64,000 nucleotides of DNA, taken from positions 2,852,001 through 2,916,000 of the forward strand of contig NZ_CP034328.1 of the NCBI RefSeq assembly GCF_003940805.1, written 5' to 3'. The notes under the pieces were generated by a model. The model made no database searches. It was not told the DNA's origin and was given only the letters and a program-made list of their open reading frames with translations. The position numbers were made by a program, and so were the translations under genes. This document shows positions 9,956-18,723 of the stretch, one piece after another. This stretch comes from Tabrizicola piscis. GTDB lineage: Bacteria; Pseudomonadota; Alphaproteobacteria; Rhodobacterales; Rhodobacteraceae. Numbering within the stretch: position 1 is the first letter of the stretch; each line of letters starts with the position of its first letter.

Positions 9956-10139
9956 TAGACTGGACGTGCACGTGAGCGTGTTCCGGACGGCCGTGATCCC
10001 CTTGCTGGGGTTGGAAGATCGCTGGGCATCTGGCGACAGGGGTAAGGTTTTTGCGGCTAGGTATCGGCGGCAGGGTGTGGGGCCCGCTGGCCCGGTATGT
10101 CGATTCTGCGATGGCGCTGGCGTCACCGGAAAGCGGGTC
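9956..10139. other. Gene-free stretch before the comM-derived array
   Basis: No convincing gene is seen. Open frames crossing it have no recognisable protein and run on into the repeat array. Part of it (from about 10046, for example GGTTTTTGCGGCTAGG) may be a further, badly decayed repeat unit, but this cannot be established by eye. Confidence 0.4.
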
Positions 10140-11044
10140 ATGCTGGCTGCGACCTGCTGGTCTTGCGTCGCGCGTCCTGCCCGATGCGACTTCGGGGGGC
10201 GAGCCGTACCCCGAATGCCGCCGATGGCTGCTGCCAGATGGAACGCTGGTCAACCTTGGCGACGTGGCATTTCGGGTGGCGGACGCGTCTTCGGGATCGG
10301 CCATCGGGCGGACGCCGCCCGGGATGCGGTGGTGGCCGGGTGGTCTGCCCGAGGGGATTTGGGAGGACTAGCCCTAACCGAAATGCCGCCGACGGTTGAG
10401 GAGAGACGGACGCTGATCAGCGTGGTGATGGGGGCACTGCGGGTGCTGGGAGAGGCTTCGGGATCGGCCATTGGGCAAACGACGCCCGGGATGCGGTGGT
10501 GGCCGGGTGGTTTGTTCGATGCGATTTCGAGAGGGCGAGCCGTACCCGAGTTGCCGCCGACGGCTGATGACAGACGGACTTTGATCCCTGCGGCGATGTG
10601 GTTTTTCGGGTGGCGGACGCGTCTTCGGGATCGGCCATCGGGCGGACGACGCCCGGGATGCGGTGGTAACCGGGTGTTCTTCCCGATGGGATATCGGGAG
10701 GGTGAGACGTACCCTAGTTGCCGTCGACGGTTGATGACACAGGCGGACGCTGATTCTCGGCGACGTGGCATTGCGGCTGGCGAACGCGCCTTCGGGATCC
10801 GCGGTGGGGCTGACGACACCTGGGATGCGGTGGTAGCCGGGTGGTCTGCCTGAAGCAATTTCGGGTGGGCGAGAGGCAACCCGCCGCCGATGGCTGGTGA
10901 CAGACAGACGCTAGTCACCCTTGGCGATGTGGTTTTGCGGGTGGCGGGCGCGTCTTCGGGATCGGCGATGGGGTGGACGACGCCAGAGATGCCGTAGAAG
11001 GGGCGCGTTTCGCCCAAAGCCATTTCGGGAGGGCGCCCCGTACC
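10140..11044. repeat. Tandem array of about 167-bp units derived from the 3' end of comM
   Basis: Five clear units and one decayed unit lie directly after the comM stop codon. The anchor GATGCGGTGGT, present inside comM at 11156, recurs in exact or near-exact form at 10988, 10824, 10657, 10490 and 10323, giving a period of 164-168 bases. Each unit also repeats TTCGGGATCGGC, a GCCGCCGACGG-like block matching the last comM codons, and GAGCCGTACCC-like linker sequence. Read on the minus strand, units encode IADPEDAPATRKT and RLSSTVGG, clear relatives of the comM C-terminus IADLEGSAAVRKP and RLSSAVGG. The period is not a multiple of three, so no continuous frame is preserved and the array is not one gene. 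Confidence 0.85.
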
Positions 11045-12562
11045 CTAGATGCCGCCGACGGCGGATGATAGGCGGAAGCTGATCGCCTCGGCGATGTGGG
11101 GTTTGCGGACGGCGGCGGAGCCTTCGAGGTCGGCGATGGTGCGGGCGACGCGCAGGATGCGGTGGTAACCGCGGGCCGAGAGGCCCATCCGTTCGGCGAC
11201 GCGGGAGATCAGGGCCTTGCCTTCGGAATCGGGAGTGGCCAGTTCTTCCAGCGACGCGCCTTCGAGGTCGGCGTTCACCCGCAGGTCCGGGTGGTCGGCA
11301 AAACGGGTGGACTGGCGGTCGCGCGCGGTGGAGACTCGGGCGGCGATGCTCGTGGAAGCGTCGCCTGAAGCGGGCAGGTCGAGATCGGTGAAGGCAACGG
11401 GCGGCACTTCAACCCTGAGATCGAAGCGGTCCATCAGCGGGCCGGAGATGCGGCCAAGGTAGTCTTCGCCGCAGATCGGCGCGCGGCCGCAGGCGCGGTT
11501 CGGGTCGGACAGGTAGCCGCATTTGCAGGGGTTGGCGGCGGCGATCAGCAGGAATCGGCAGGGATAGCGGATATGGGCGTTGGCGCGGGCGACGACGACC
11601 GTGCCCGTCTCGATCGGCTGGCGCAGGGTGTCGAGCACGGTGCGGGGAAATTCGGGAAATTCGTCAAGGAACAGGACGCCGTTATGGGCAAGGCTGATCT
11701 CGCCCGGTTTGGCACCGCGCCCACCGCCGACGATGGCGGCCATCGAGGCGGCATGATGCGGTTCGCGGAACGGACGGTCGCGGGAGATGCCGCCTTCGGT
11801 CAGCAGCCCCGCGAGCGAGTGGATCATCGAGGTTTCCAGCGCCTCAACCGCCGAGAGGGGCGGCAGGATGCCGGGCAGGCGGGCGGCGAGCATGGATTTG
11901 CCTGACCCCGGCGTGCCCACCATGAAGAGGTGGTGCCGCCCGGCAGCAGCGATTTCAAGGGCGCGTTTGGCGCGCTCCTGCCCCTTCACTTCGCGGAAGT
12001 CGCGGGGGTCGCGGGTACGCGTCACTTCGCCCGCCTCGGCCGGGGACAGGGGGGCGCGGCCGGTGTAGTGGTGGAGCACCTCCTCCAGCGAGGCGGCGGC
12101 GAGGACCTGGGTGGCGCCGACCCAGGCGGCCTCGGCCCCGCAGGCGCGAGGGCAGAGGAGGGTGCGGTCTTCGACGGCGGCGGCCATGGCGGCGGGTAGT
12201 GCGCCGGCGACCGGGATCAGGCGACCGTCGAGAGAGAGTTCACCCAAGGACACAACGCCTTCGACATCTTCGCGCGGAATGATGTCGAGCGCGGCGAGGA
12301 GGGCGATGGCGATGGGGAGATCGAAGTGGGAGCCTTCCTTGGGCAGGTCGGCAGGCGAGAGGTTGATGGTGATGCGCTTGGACGGCAGCGCGATGGAGAG
12401 CGCCTGGAGCGAGGCGCGGACGCGTTCCTTCGCCTCGCTCACCGCCTTGTCGGGGAGGCCTACGAGGGTGAAGGCGGGCGCGCCGGGGGTGACGGCGCAT
12501 TGCACTTCGACGAGGCGGGCCTCGACCCCTTCGAAGGCGACGGTGTAGGAGCGGGCGGTCAT
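11045..12562 (-). CDS. comM: ComM / YifB-family magnesium chelatase-like AAA+ ATPase
   Basis: A 505-residue AAA+ protein of the family that includes ComM, the hexameric helicase promoting branch migration during natural transformation. Order: an N-terminal Lon-protease-like ChlI domain (SYTVAFEGVEARLVEVQ), Walker A MVGTPGSGKSMLAARLPG, Walker B GVLFLDEFPEF, a Cys-containing insert (CKCGYLSDPNRACGRAPIC) and a C-terminal Mg-chelatase helical domain (RVAERMGLSARGYHRILRVA). Length is normal. ATG 12562 is the first start and fits homologues. Its last roughly 115 bases are the apparent parent of the adjacent repeat array. Confidence 0.93.
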   Translation of the reverse strand: MTARSYTVAFEGVEARLVEVQCAVTPGAPAFTLVGLPDKAVSEAKERVRASLQALSIALPSKRITINLSPADLPKEGSHFDLPIAIALLAALDIIPREDVEGVVSLGELSLDGRLIPVAGALPAAMAAAVEDRTLLCPRACGAEAAWVGATQVLAAASLEEVLHHYTGRAPLSPAEAGEVTRTRDPRDFREVKGQERAKRALEIAAAGRHHLFMVGTPGSGKSMLAARLPGILPPLSAVEALETSMIHSLAGLLTEGGISRDRPFREPHHAASMAAIVGGGRGAKPGEISLAHNGVLFLDEFPEFPRTVLDTLRQPIETGTVVVARANAHIRYPCRFLLIAAANPCKCGYLSDPNRACGRAPICGEDYLGRISGPLMDRFDLRVEVPPVAFTDLDLPASGDASTSIAARVSTARDRQSTRFADHPDLRVNADLEGASLEELATPDSEGKALISRVAERMGLSARGYHRILRVARTIADLEGSAAVRKPHIAEAISFRLSSAVGGI

Positions 12563-12633
12563 GGGTGCGTCCGGCCCGCCGGGATGGCGCGGGTTGGGGC
12601 GGTTCGGGAATGGAGCGCGTGCCGCGCGAGCCT

Positions 12634-12670
12634 TTTGTCTCGCCTCTGCGCGCAGGCGCGCAACCGGCTC
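12634..12670. repeat. 37-bp dispersed repeat, copy A
   Basis: These 37 bases (starting TTTGTCTCGCC, ending CAACCGGCTC, with internal palindrome TGCGCGCAGGCGCGCA) are identical to 21202-21238. The preceding bases are also related (GAGCGCGTGCCGCGC versus GAGCGCGTTCCGCGC). Both copies are intergenic and are followed by a hairpin-TATTT element. Confidence 0.85.
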
Positions 12671-12675
12671 AGGCA

Positions 12676-12709
12676 GCCTCCGGCGGGGATATTTGGGCCA
12701 ATGTGAAAG
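12676..12709 (+). repeat. Intergenic hairpin-TATTT element, copy 2 (weak hairpin)
   Basis: CTCCGGCGGGGATATTTGGG followed by a purine-rich tail matches the conserved half of the element family, but the upstream stem is poor. It lies between two minus-strand genes (the comM start and the GST stop), so it is antisense to their direction. Confidence 0.5.
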
Positions 12710-12807
12710 GGGTTTGGCAGCGGGATGGGCCCGGTCGTGGTCAGTTGTCCTTGGCCCTGCATGCGCCCCACCCGATTCACAATGGTTAACGGGTAGGGGC
12801 GAATGGT

Positions 12808-13680
12808 TTACGATTGGTAAAGGGCGATGAACTTCGGCCAGGCCTCGGGGTCGGCGACGGTCTTGTCGCGGCAGAAGGCGTTGCAGAAGCCGAAGGTGCG
12901 GCCGTCAAGCTCTAGCATGTGCGTGACGGGTTCGCCGGAGTAGGGGCAGACGGTGTTTTCGGCCTTGGTCCCTTCGGTGGCGCGGGCAGGGAGGGGGGCG
13001 GGGCCGGGCCAGGCGCGGCGGGGGTAGTCGCGGCGGTAGAAGTCCTGATCGGGGCCGTCGACCATGCCCATGGCGCGCCAGCGGCGGAAGCTGGGGTGGG
13101 CGAGGTGGGCGTTGACGTAGGCCAGGGCATCGGCGCTGACGGGCAGGTTGTAGGTGGCGATGCGGGTGGCGACGGGGGCGAAGAAGGCATCGGCGGCGGA
13201 ATAGGGGCCGCAGAGCCAGGGGGTGGTGGAGTTGGTCGCCTGCCGCGCCCAGGACCAGAGGGTTTCGAGGCGCTTGAGGTCTTTCAGGACGTCTTCCGGT
13301 GGCTGGCAGTCGGTGTAGCTGACGCGCAGGTTCATCGGGCAGTGGCTGCGGAGCGCGGTGAAGCCTGCGTGCATTTCGGCGGCAAGGACCCGGGCGGTGG
13401 CGCGGGCATGGGGGTCTGTGGGCCAGAGGCCGGCGTCGGGGTGGCGGGTGGCCAGTTCTTCGGCAATCGCGATGGTTTCGGGGACGACGCTGCCTTCGGG
13501 CGTGCGCATCGTCGGGGCGGTTCTGGCGGGGAAGTAGTCCTTGAGGATCGTGGCGAGTTCGTCGGTGTAAAGCCGGGCGCGGTGGGTTTTGACCGGCAGG
13601 TCGAAGGCGTCGAACAGGAGCCAGCCGCGCAGGCTCCAACTGGAATAGGCGCGGTCGCCGATCACGAGGTCATAGGTCAT
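12808..13680 (-). CDS. Glutathione S-transferase family protein with a C-terminal Cys-rich (YHS/TRASH-like) extension
   Basis: A 290-residue protein. Residues 1-215 look like a GST: DLVIGDRAYSSWSLRGWLLF with the N-terminal active-site Ser region, then an alpha-helical half ending FRRWRAMGMV. The last 50 residues add CPYSGEPVTHMLELDGR and FGFCNAFCRDKTVADPEAW, resembling a small metal-binding YHS/TRASH motif (paired Cys, then the NPxxW-like end). A Pro/Ala-rich linker joins them. The substrate is unknown. The metal-binding assignment is inferred from the Cys spacing. Confidence 0.75.
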   Translation of the reverse strand: MTYDLVIGDRAYSSWSLRGWLLFDAFDLPVKTHRARLYTDELATILKDYFPARTAPTMRTPEGSVVPETIAIAEELATRHPDAGLWPTDPHARATARVLAAEMHAGFTALRSHCPMNLRVSYTDCQPPEDVLKDLKRLETLWSWARQATNSTTPWLCGPYSAADAFFAPVATRIATYNLPVSADALAYVNAHLAHPSFRRWRAMGMVDGPDQDFYRRDYPRRAWPGPAPLPARATEGTKAENTVCPYSGEPVTHMLELDGRTFGFCNAFCRDKTVADPEAWPKFIALYQS

Positions 13681-13752
13681 GTGCTGGGGTCCTTTTTCCC
13701 ATTGAAGCCGGTCCGGGGCGGGAAGGGAAACGACGATTTGTGCGGGGCTGCA

Positions 13753-14316
13753 TCACGGACAGTGATTGATCGCGTGGACCTGCGGCGGGTCCAGGGTCAG
13801 GCAAGTGACCGAGAGGTTATCGATCCGATGGGCGAAGACGGCCTCGGGAGAAAGATTTTCGGCCCGTTGCAGGGCGGCGAGGATCGGACCGAAATGGGCG
13901 ACGATGATCAGGTCAGGGGCCAAGCCCTGCAAGCGGTCCAGCACGGCCCAGATGCGGTTTGCAAGGTCGTTCCAGCTTTCCCCACCGGGGGGGCGGATAT
14001 CGCCGGGGGTTTCCCAGAAGGCGCGGATGTGGTCGGGATTTTCGGCCTCGATCTCGGCGAAGGCGCGGGTTTCCCACTGGCCGAAATGCATTTCGCGGAG
14101 TGCGGGATCATGGGGCAGGCGGGGACGGGGGCCAAGCGCATCGGCGGTGGCGATGGCACGGACAAGGTCGGAGGAGATGACCGGGGCGTCTGGCGGCAGG
14201 TGGGCGTTCAACCGCGCCAGGGCTGCACTGTCGGACAGGTCGGCGGGCAGGTCGGTCCAGCCGACCATGGTTTTCGCATGGGTGGGCCCGTGCCGGACCA
14301 GCCAGAAACGGGTCAC
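13753..14316 (-). CDS. Histidine phosphatase, probable alpha-ribazole phosphatase (CobC-like)
   Basis: A 187-residue member of the phosphoglycerate mutase/histidine phosphatase superfamily. The RHG signature is in FWLVRHGPTHAK, the acid motif in LREMHFGQWE, and the second catalytic His in IVAHFGPILAAL. The start overlaps the cobP stop by four bases, indicating translational coupling. This supports a cobalamin role such as removing the 5'-phosphate of alpha-ribazole phosphate, as CobC does. The sequence alone cannot exclude another phosphomonoester substrate. Confidence 0.8.
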   Translation of the reverse strand: MTRFWLVRHGPTHAKTMVGWTDLPADLSDSAALARLNAHLPPDAPVISSDLVRAIATADALGPRPRLPHDPALREMHFGQWETRAFAEIEAENPDHIRAFWETPGDIRPPGGESWNDLANRIWAVLDRLQGLAPDLIIVAHFGPILAALQRAENLSPEAVFAHRIDNLSVTCLTLDPPQVHAINHCP

Positions 14317-14858
14317 GGCAGTTGACCCTTCAGCGCCAGCGGCAGGCCGGCGATGACGGTGATAACCAGCGCGGCTTCGGCGGCAAGGCGCTGGTTCAGG
14401 CGGCCTTGCGCATCACGAAACCTGCGGGCGAGCGCATTTTCGGGAACAATCCCCCATCCGACTTCGTTGGTCACGATGACAACCGGCGCCGGGCAGGCGG
14501 CGAGGGCGGCGATGAGGCGATCAGTCTCATACCCAATATCGTGGTCGGCAAGGACGTGGTTGGTCAGCCACAGCGTGGCGCAGTCGATCAGCACGGCTTC
14601 GTCCCTGCTGGCGGCGGCCAAGGCGGGGGCAAGGTCGAGGGGCGCTTCGACCGTGGTCCAGTCGGTGCCGCGATCCTGTTGGTGCTGGGCGATGCGGGCG
14701 CGCATTTCATCATCCCAGGCCTCGGCCGTGGCGATGTAGCGGCGGGGGCGGGCGGTGGCGAAGAGGAGACGCTCGGCATAGCTGGATTTGCCGGAACGCG
14801 CGCCGCCGATCACAACCGTGAGAGGTGGCAAAACTGTCGGGAGAAGTGATCCGGTCAC
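14313..14858 (-). CDS. cobP: Bifunctional adenosylcobinamide kinase / adenosylcobinamide-phosphate guanylyltransferase
   Basis: A 181-residue CobU/CobP enzyme of nucleotide-loop assembly in cobalamin synthesis. Walker A is VIGGARSGKSSYAERL, followed by YIATAEAWDDEMRARIAQHQ and LIDCATLWLTN, all family hallmarks, and VIVTNEVGWGIVP near the end. The frame opens at 14927, but GTG 14858 has GAGG seven bases upstream and gives normal length. The gene diverges from rpoH, and its start lies inside the proposed rpoH promoter. Confidence 0.93.
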   Translation of the reverse strand: MTGSLLPTVLPPLTVVIGGARSGKSSYAERLLFATARPRRYIATAEAWDDEMRARIAQHQQDRGTDWTTVEAPLDLAPALAAASRDEAVLIDCATLWLTNHVLADHDIGYETDRLIAALAACPAPVVIVTNEVGWGIVPENALARRFRDAQGRLNQRLAAEAALVITVIAGLPLALKGQLP

Positions 14859-14876
14859 GCGGAAGCCTCGTAGAAA
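14847..14876 (+). promoter_or_regulatory. Possible sigma-E (RpoE/ChrR-type) promoter for rpoH
   Basis: TGATCC (14847-14852) is followed after exactly 18 bases by TAGAAA (14871-14876). This resembles group-IV sigma-E promoters of Rhodobacter sphaeroides, whose -35 element is TGATC and -10 element is TAAGA-like. A start near 14883 would give a leader of about 43 bases to the rpoH ATG. Established for the R. sphaeroides rpoHII gene; inference here. Confidence 0.45.
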
Positions 14877-14925
14877 AGACAAAGAACAGGCGAAAGCGCC
14901 GCAAGATACCGATCTGGAGGTCATC

Positions 14926-15801
14926 ATGGCACTTGACGGATATACTGACCAGACGATGTCGCGCCAAGCGATGAAGGCGGAATTGCTGGACGCGGAAACC
15001 GAGTTGCGGCTGGCCTATGCCTGGCGTGATCAGCGGGATGAACAGGCGCTGCACCGGTTGATCACGGCCTATATGCGTCTGGCGATCAGCATGGCGTCGA
15101 AGTTCCGCCGCTATGGCGCGCCGATGAATGACCTTATTCAGGAAGCGTCGCTGGGTCTGATGAAGGCGGCGGACAAGTTTGATCCGGATCGGGGTGTGCG
15201 GTTTTCGACCTACGCGGTCTGGTGGATCAAGGCCAGCATCCAGGACTATGTGATGCGCAACTGGTCGATGGTGCGGACGGGGTCCACCTCCAGCCAGAAG
15301 GCGCTGTTCTTCAACCTGCGCCGGGTTCAGGCCAAGCTGGAGCGTGAAGCCAGCCAGCGGGGCGAACGGCTTGACCAGCACCAGCTGCGCCAGTTGGTCG
15401 CAGCCGAGGTTGGCGTGCCGATCCATGATGTCGAAATGATGGAAGGCCGGCTGTCGGGGTCTGACTATTCGCTGAACGCCACGCAATCGACCGATGAGGA
15501 CGGGCGCGAATGGATTGACGCGCTGGAGGATGACGGCGTGCAGGCCGCCGAAGTCGTTGAAGGCGCGCATGACACCGACCGGCTGCGAGGCTGGCTGGTC
15601 AATGCCATGCAGCAGTTGAACGCCCGCGAACGCTATATCGTGGCCGAGCGCAAGCTGCGCGACGATGGCCGGACGTTGGAAAGCCTGGGCGAGGAGCTGG
15701 GGCTTTCGAAGGAACGGGTTCGCCAGCTGGAAGCAGCGGCTTTTGCCAAGATGCGCAAGAGCCTTGAGGGCCAGTCCCGCGAAGTGCGCCATTTCTTCTG
15801 A
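14926..15801 (+). CDS. rpoH: RNA polymerase sigma-32 factor, RpoH-II type
   Basis: A 291-residue heat-shock-type sigma factor. Region 2 is clear (LIQEASLGLMKAADKFDPDR, RFSTYAVWWIKASIQDYVMR), as is the RpoH box-like segment QKALFFNLRR and a region 4 helix-turn-helix (LGEELGLSKERVRQLEAAA). The N-terminus MALDGYTDQTMSRQAMKAEL differs from the RpoH-I type, so I favour RpoH-II, which in Rhodobacter serves the singlet-oxygen response. ATG 14926 has GGAGG five bases upstream. The frame extends to 14788, but that part lacks family similarity. Confidence 0.9.
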   Translation: MALDGYTDQTMSRQAMKAELLDAETELRLAYAWRDQRDEQALHRLITAYMRLAISMASKFRRYGAPMNDLIQEASLGLMKAADKFDPDRGVRFSTYAVWWIKASIQDYVMRNWSMVRTGSTSSQKALFFNLRRVQAKLEREASQRGERLDQHQLRQLVAAEVGVPIHDVEMMEGRLSGSDYSLNATQSTDEDGREWIDALEDDGVQAAEVVEGAHDTDRLRGWLVNAMQQLNARERYIVAERKLRDDGRTLESLGEELGLSKERVRQLEAAAFAKMRKSLEGQSREVRHFF

Positions 15802-15918
15802 CGGCAGGGGTTTGTGCCTCTGACGCTCCATGGCCCGGGCTTTGTGGCCGGGTCAGCCCCCCTTGGCTTTGCGTCCGGGTGCTTCTAGCGTGGAACAAAC
15901 CTGTTTCGGGGCGGACCC

Positions 15919-17112
15919 ATGCTGGCTGGCAAGCGTATTCTTCTGATCATTGGCGGCGGGATCGCGGCCTACAAGGCGCTGGAGTTGATCCGGCTGATCC
16001 AGAAGGCTGGCGGTACGGTCGTGCCGGTCTTGACGCGGGCCGGGGCACAGTTTGTCACCCCCCTGAGTGTCGGAGCGCTGGCCGGGGCCAAGGTCTATCA
16101 GGACCTGTTCAATCTGACGGATGAGGCCGAGATGGGGCATATCCAGCTGTCCCGGGCGGCGGATCTGGTGGTGGTGGCCCCGGCGACGGCGGACCTGCTG
16201 TCGAAGATGGCCACCGGGCGTGCGGATGACCTGGCCTCAACCCTGCTGCTTGCGACGGACAAGCGGGTGCTGGTGGCCCCGGCCATGAATGTGCGGATGT
16301 GGGGGCACCCCGCCACGCGGCGGAACCTGGGGGTTCTGCAGGGGGATGGCGTGCTGGTCGTGGGGCCGGATGAGGGCGAGATGGCCTGTGGCGAATACGG
16401 CCCGGGGCGGATGGCAGAACCTGTGGCGATTGTGGAGGCGATCGGGGTCGCCTTGGGCGGTGGGCCGCTGGCGGGGCGGCATGTCATTGTGACCTCGGGT
16501 CCGACGCATGAGCCGATTGACCCGGTGCGCTACATCGCCAACCGGTCGTCAGGCGCGCAAGGGACGGCGATTGCGGCGGCGCTGCGCGATCTGGGCGCGC
16601 GGGTGACCTTTGTGACTGGACCTGCGGTGGTGCCTGCGCCCTTTGGCGTGACCGTGGTTGCGGTGGAGACAGCGCGTGAGATGGCTTCGGCGGTTCAGGC
16701 GGCCTTGCCGGCGGATGCGGCGGTGATGGCGGCGGCAGTGGCGGACTGGCATGTGGCCAATGCCAGCGGGCAGAAGATGAAGAAGGATGGGTCGGGGGTT
16801 GGTCCGGCTTTGGAGTTTGCCGAAAACCCTGACATTCTGGCCGTGGTCTCGAAAGGGCCAAGTCGGCCCCGGCTGGTCGTGGGTTTCGCTGCCGAGACGA
16901 CCGATGTGGTGGCCCATGCCACGGCCAAGCGCGCCCGAAAGGGCTGTGACTGGATCGTGGCGAATGACGTGTCGCCGGGGACGGGGATCATGGGCGGTGC
17001 GGAAAATGCGGTGGTTGTGATCAGCGACGCGGGGGCCGAGGCATGGCCCCGGATGGGCAAGGATGCGGTGGCGCGGCGACTGGCGGCAAAGATTGCGGGG
17101 GCCTTGGCATGA
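15919..17112 (+). CDS. coaBC: Bifunctional phosphopantothenoylcysteine decarboxylase / phosphopantothenate-cysteine ligase
   Basis: A 397-residue CoaBC (Dfp) that makes 4'-phosphopantetheine for coenzyme A. The N-terminal flavoprotein domain shows MLAGKRILLIIGGGIAAYKA, the His of EMGHIQLSRAADLVVVAPAT, and VAPAMNVRMWGHPATRRN. The C-terminal ligase has VIVTSGPTHEPIDPVRYIAN, RSSGAQGTAIAAAL and VMAAAVADWHVAN. ATG 15919 follows GGGGCGG and gives the family length. It is followed by dut, the same neighbour as in many proteobacteria. Confidence 0.95.
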   Translation: MLAGKRILLIIGGGIAAYKALELIRLIQKAGGTVVPVLTRAGAQFVTPLSVGALAGAKVYQDLFNLTDEAEMGHIQLSRAADLVVVAPATADLLSKMATGRADDLASTLLLATDKRVLVAPAMNVRMWGHPATRRNLGVLQGDGVLVVGPDEGEMACGEYGPGRMAEPVAIVEAIGVALGGGPLAGRHVIVTSGPTHEPIDPVRYIANRSSGAQGTAIAAALRDLGARVTFVTGPAVVPAPFGVTVVAVETAREMASAVQAALPADAAVMAAAVADWHVANASGQKMKKDGSGVGPALEFAENPDILAVVSKGPSRPRLVVGFAAETTDVVAHATAKRARKGCDWIVANDVSPGTGIMGGAENAVVVISDAGAEAWPRMGKDAVARRLAAKIAGALA

Positions 17113-17152
17113 CCGGGTCTGAGGCCATTGCGCAAGGCAGGGCGGGGGTCGC

Positions 17153-17665
17153 ATGCGTCCTGTGATACGGTTGGTCTGGGAGGATTGGGCGGACAAGAGC
17201 CTGCCGTTGCCCACCTATCAGACGGCGGGAGCGGCTGGGGCGGACATCTGCGCCAACTTCCCGGCCGAGCTGCGTGAGGCGGGGTTGACGCTGTTGCCGA
17301 TGGGGCGGGCAATCTGTCCGACGGGGATCATGGTGGCCATTCCGGACGGCTATGAGATGCAGGTGCGGCCCCGGTCCGGGCTGGCGTCGAAGCACGGGAT
17401 CACTTTGCCGAATACTCCCGGCACCATCGACAGCGATTACCGGGGGCCGCTGGGCGTGTCTTTGATCAATCTGGGGCTGGAGTCCTACACGATCCGCCAT
17501 GGCGACCGGGTGGCGCAGGTGGTGGTGGCCCCGGTGGTGCAGGCGGGGTTTGCGGTGGTCGACGCGCTGGACGAGACGGCGCGGGGGACGGGGGGCTTTG
17601 GGTCCACCGGTTTTGGCACGTCTGGCCCTGGGACGGCGGGTCCTGGAACGGCGGGCAAGTCTTGA
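17153..17665 (+). CDS. dut: dUTP diphosphatase
   Basis: Homotrimeric dUTPase of 170 residues that hydrolyses dUTP to dUMP. All five motifs are visible: [52 protein letters not shown] and the C-terminal P-loop-like [10 protein letters not shown]. After motif 5 comes a Gly/Thr/Ser-rich tail ([17 protein letters not shown]) slightly longer than typical, with a small internal repeat PGTAG. The stop overlaps the TTG start of the next gene by four bases. Confidence 0.95.
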   Translation: MRPVIRLVWEDWADKSLPLPTYQTAGAAGADICANFPAELREAGLTLLPMGRAICPTGIMVAIPDGYEMQVRPRSGLASKHGITLPNTPGTIDSDYRGPLGVSLINLGLESYTIRHGDRVAQVVVAPVVQAGFAVVDALDETARGTGGFGSTGFGTSGPGTAGPGTAGKS

Positions 17666-18693
17666 TCGGCCTGCTGGGGTTCGTGGCGATCTGGGGTCTG
17701 GGGCGCTGGCGGGGTTGGGGCGGGCGGTGGTTCGGCCTTGCCGTCGGGTGGTGGGCGATCCTGATGATCGGGCATCTGCCGATGCAGGGACAAAGCCCGT
17801 TTGCCCGTATAACCGGGGGCGATTTCCGGGCCTGGGCGGTGTTCGGATTGCTGGCGGCGGCGGTGCTGGCCTATCGGGCCGGGCTGCGCGGGTTGCGCAA
17901 GCACAAGGCCGAGGAGGTGGCCCCCGCCGCACCCTCCGGGACCTTCCGCGAGGCGGAACTGGACCGCTATGCCCGCCACATCATGCTGCGCGAAATTGGT
18001 GGGGCGGGGCAAAAGCGGCTGAAGGCGGCGAAGGTTCTGGTCGTTGGGGCGGGGGGGCTGGGGGCGCCGGCCTTGCTGTATCTGGCGGGAAGCGGGGTCG
18101 GGACGATTGGCGTGATTGATGACGATGTGGTGGAAGGGTCAAACCTGCAGCGGCAGGTGATCCACACCGATCAGCGGATCGGGATGCCGAAGGTATTTTC
18201 GGCCGAGATCGCGATGCGGGCACTGAATCCGTTCATCGAGGTCAGGCCGTTCAATCGCAAGCTGACCGAGGAGAACGCAGCCGCGCTGGTGGCGGACTTT
18301 GATCTGGTGCTGGACGGGACCGATGACTTTGACACGCGCTATCTGGTCAACCGGGCCTGTGTGGCGGCGGGGGTGCCGCTGATTTCCGGCGCGATCACGC
18401 AGTGGGAGGGGCAGCTTGGGGTGTTCGACCCGGCGCGGGGTGGGCCCTGCTATGCCTGCGTTTTCCCGGTGAAACCTGCGGCCGGGCTGGTGCCCTCATG
18501 CGCCGAGGCGGGGGTGGCGGCGCCCCTGCCCGGGATCATCGGCGCGATGATGGCGATGGAGGCGGTGAAGCACCTGACCGGCGCGGGCGAAACGCTGTCA
18601 GGGCGGCTGATGATCCACGATGCGCTTTATGCGGACACCCGGGTGATCGGGGTCAAGCGGCGGCCGGACTGCGTGGTTTGCGGCGGGCACTGA
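17662..18693 (+). CDS. Membrane-anchored MoeB/ThiF/HesA-family adenylyltransferase
   Basis: A 343-residue E1-like protein. Residues from about 97 onward match Moe[20 protein letters not shown], the nucleotide loop [37 protein letters not shown], and zinc-binding CYAC and CVVC pairs. The first 80 residues are an added hydrophobic region with two or three likely membrane spans ([41 protein letters not shown]). It would adenylate the C-terminus of a sulfur carrier such as MoaD or ThiS. The TTG start overlapping the dut stop suggests coupling. Confidence 0.85.
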   Translation: MIGLLGFVAIWGLGRWRGWGGRWFGLAVGWWAILMIGHLPMQGQSPFARITGGDFRAWAVFGLLAAAVLAYRAGLRGLRKHKAEEVAPAAPSGTFREAELDRYARHIMLREIGGAGQKRLKAAKVLVVGAGGLGAPALLYLAGSGVGTIGVIDDDVVEGSNLQRQVIHTDQRIGMPKVFSAEIAMRALNPFIEVRPFNRKLTEENAAALVADFDLVLDGTDDFDTRYLVNRACVAAGVPLISGAITQWEGQLGVFDPARGGPCYACVFPVKPAAGLVPSCAEAGVAAPLPGIIGAMMAMEAVKHLTGAGETLSGRLMIHDALYADTRVIGVKRRPDCVVCGGH

Positions 18694-18723
18694 CGCTTGG
18701 TCGCCCGTGGCGCGAGCCGGGCC

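Noticed and set aside
9966..10853. Open frame of 295 codons in the comM-derived array
   Set aside because: Its frame crosses repeat units whose period is not a multiple of three, it has no recognisable domain, and the similarity to comM is on the other strand. It is an artefact of high GC content.
10140..11044. CRISPR array
   Set aside because: Units of about 167 bases with gradual divergence over their whole length do not show the short identical repeats and unique spacers of CRISPR, and no cas genes are near.
14710..15831. Minus-strand frame of 373 codons opposite rpoH
   Set aside because: No domain, and rpoH is unmistakable on the plus strand.
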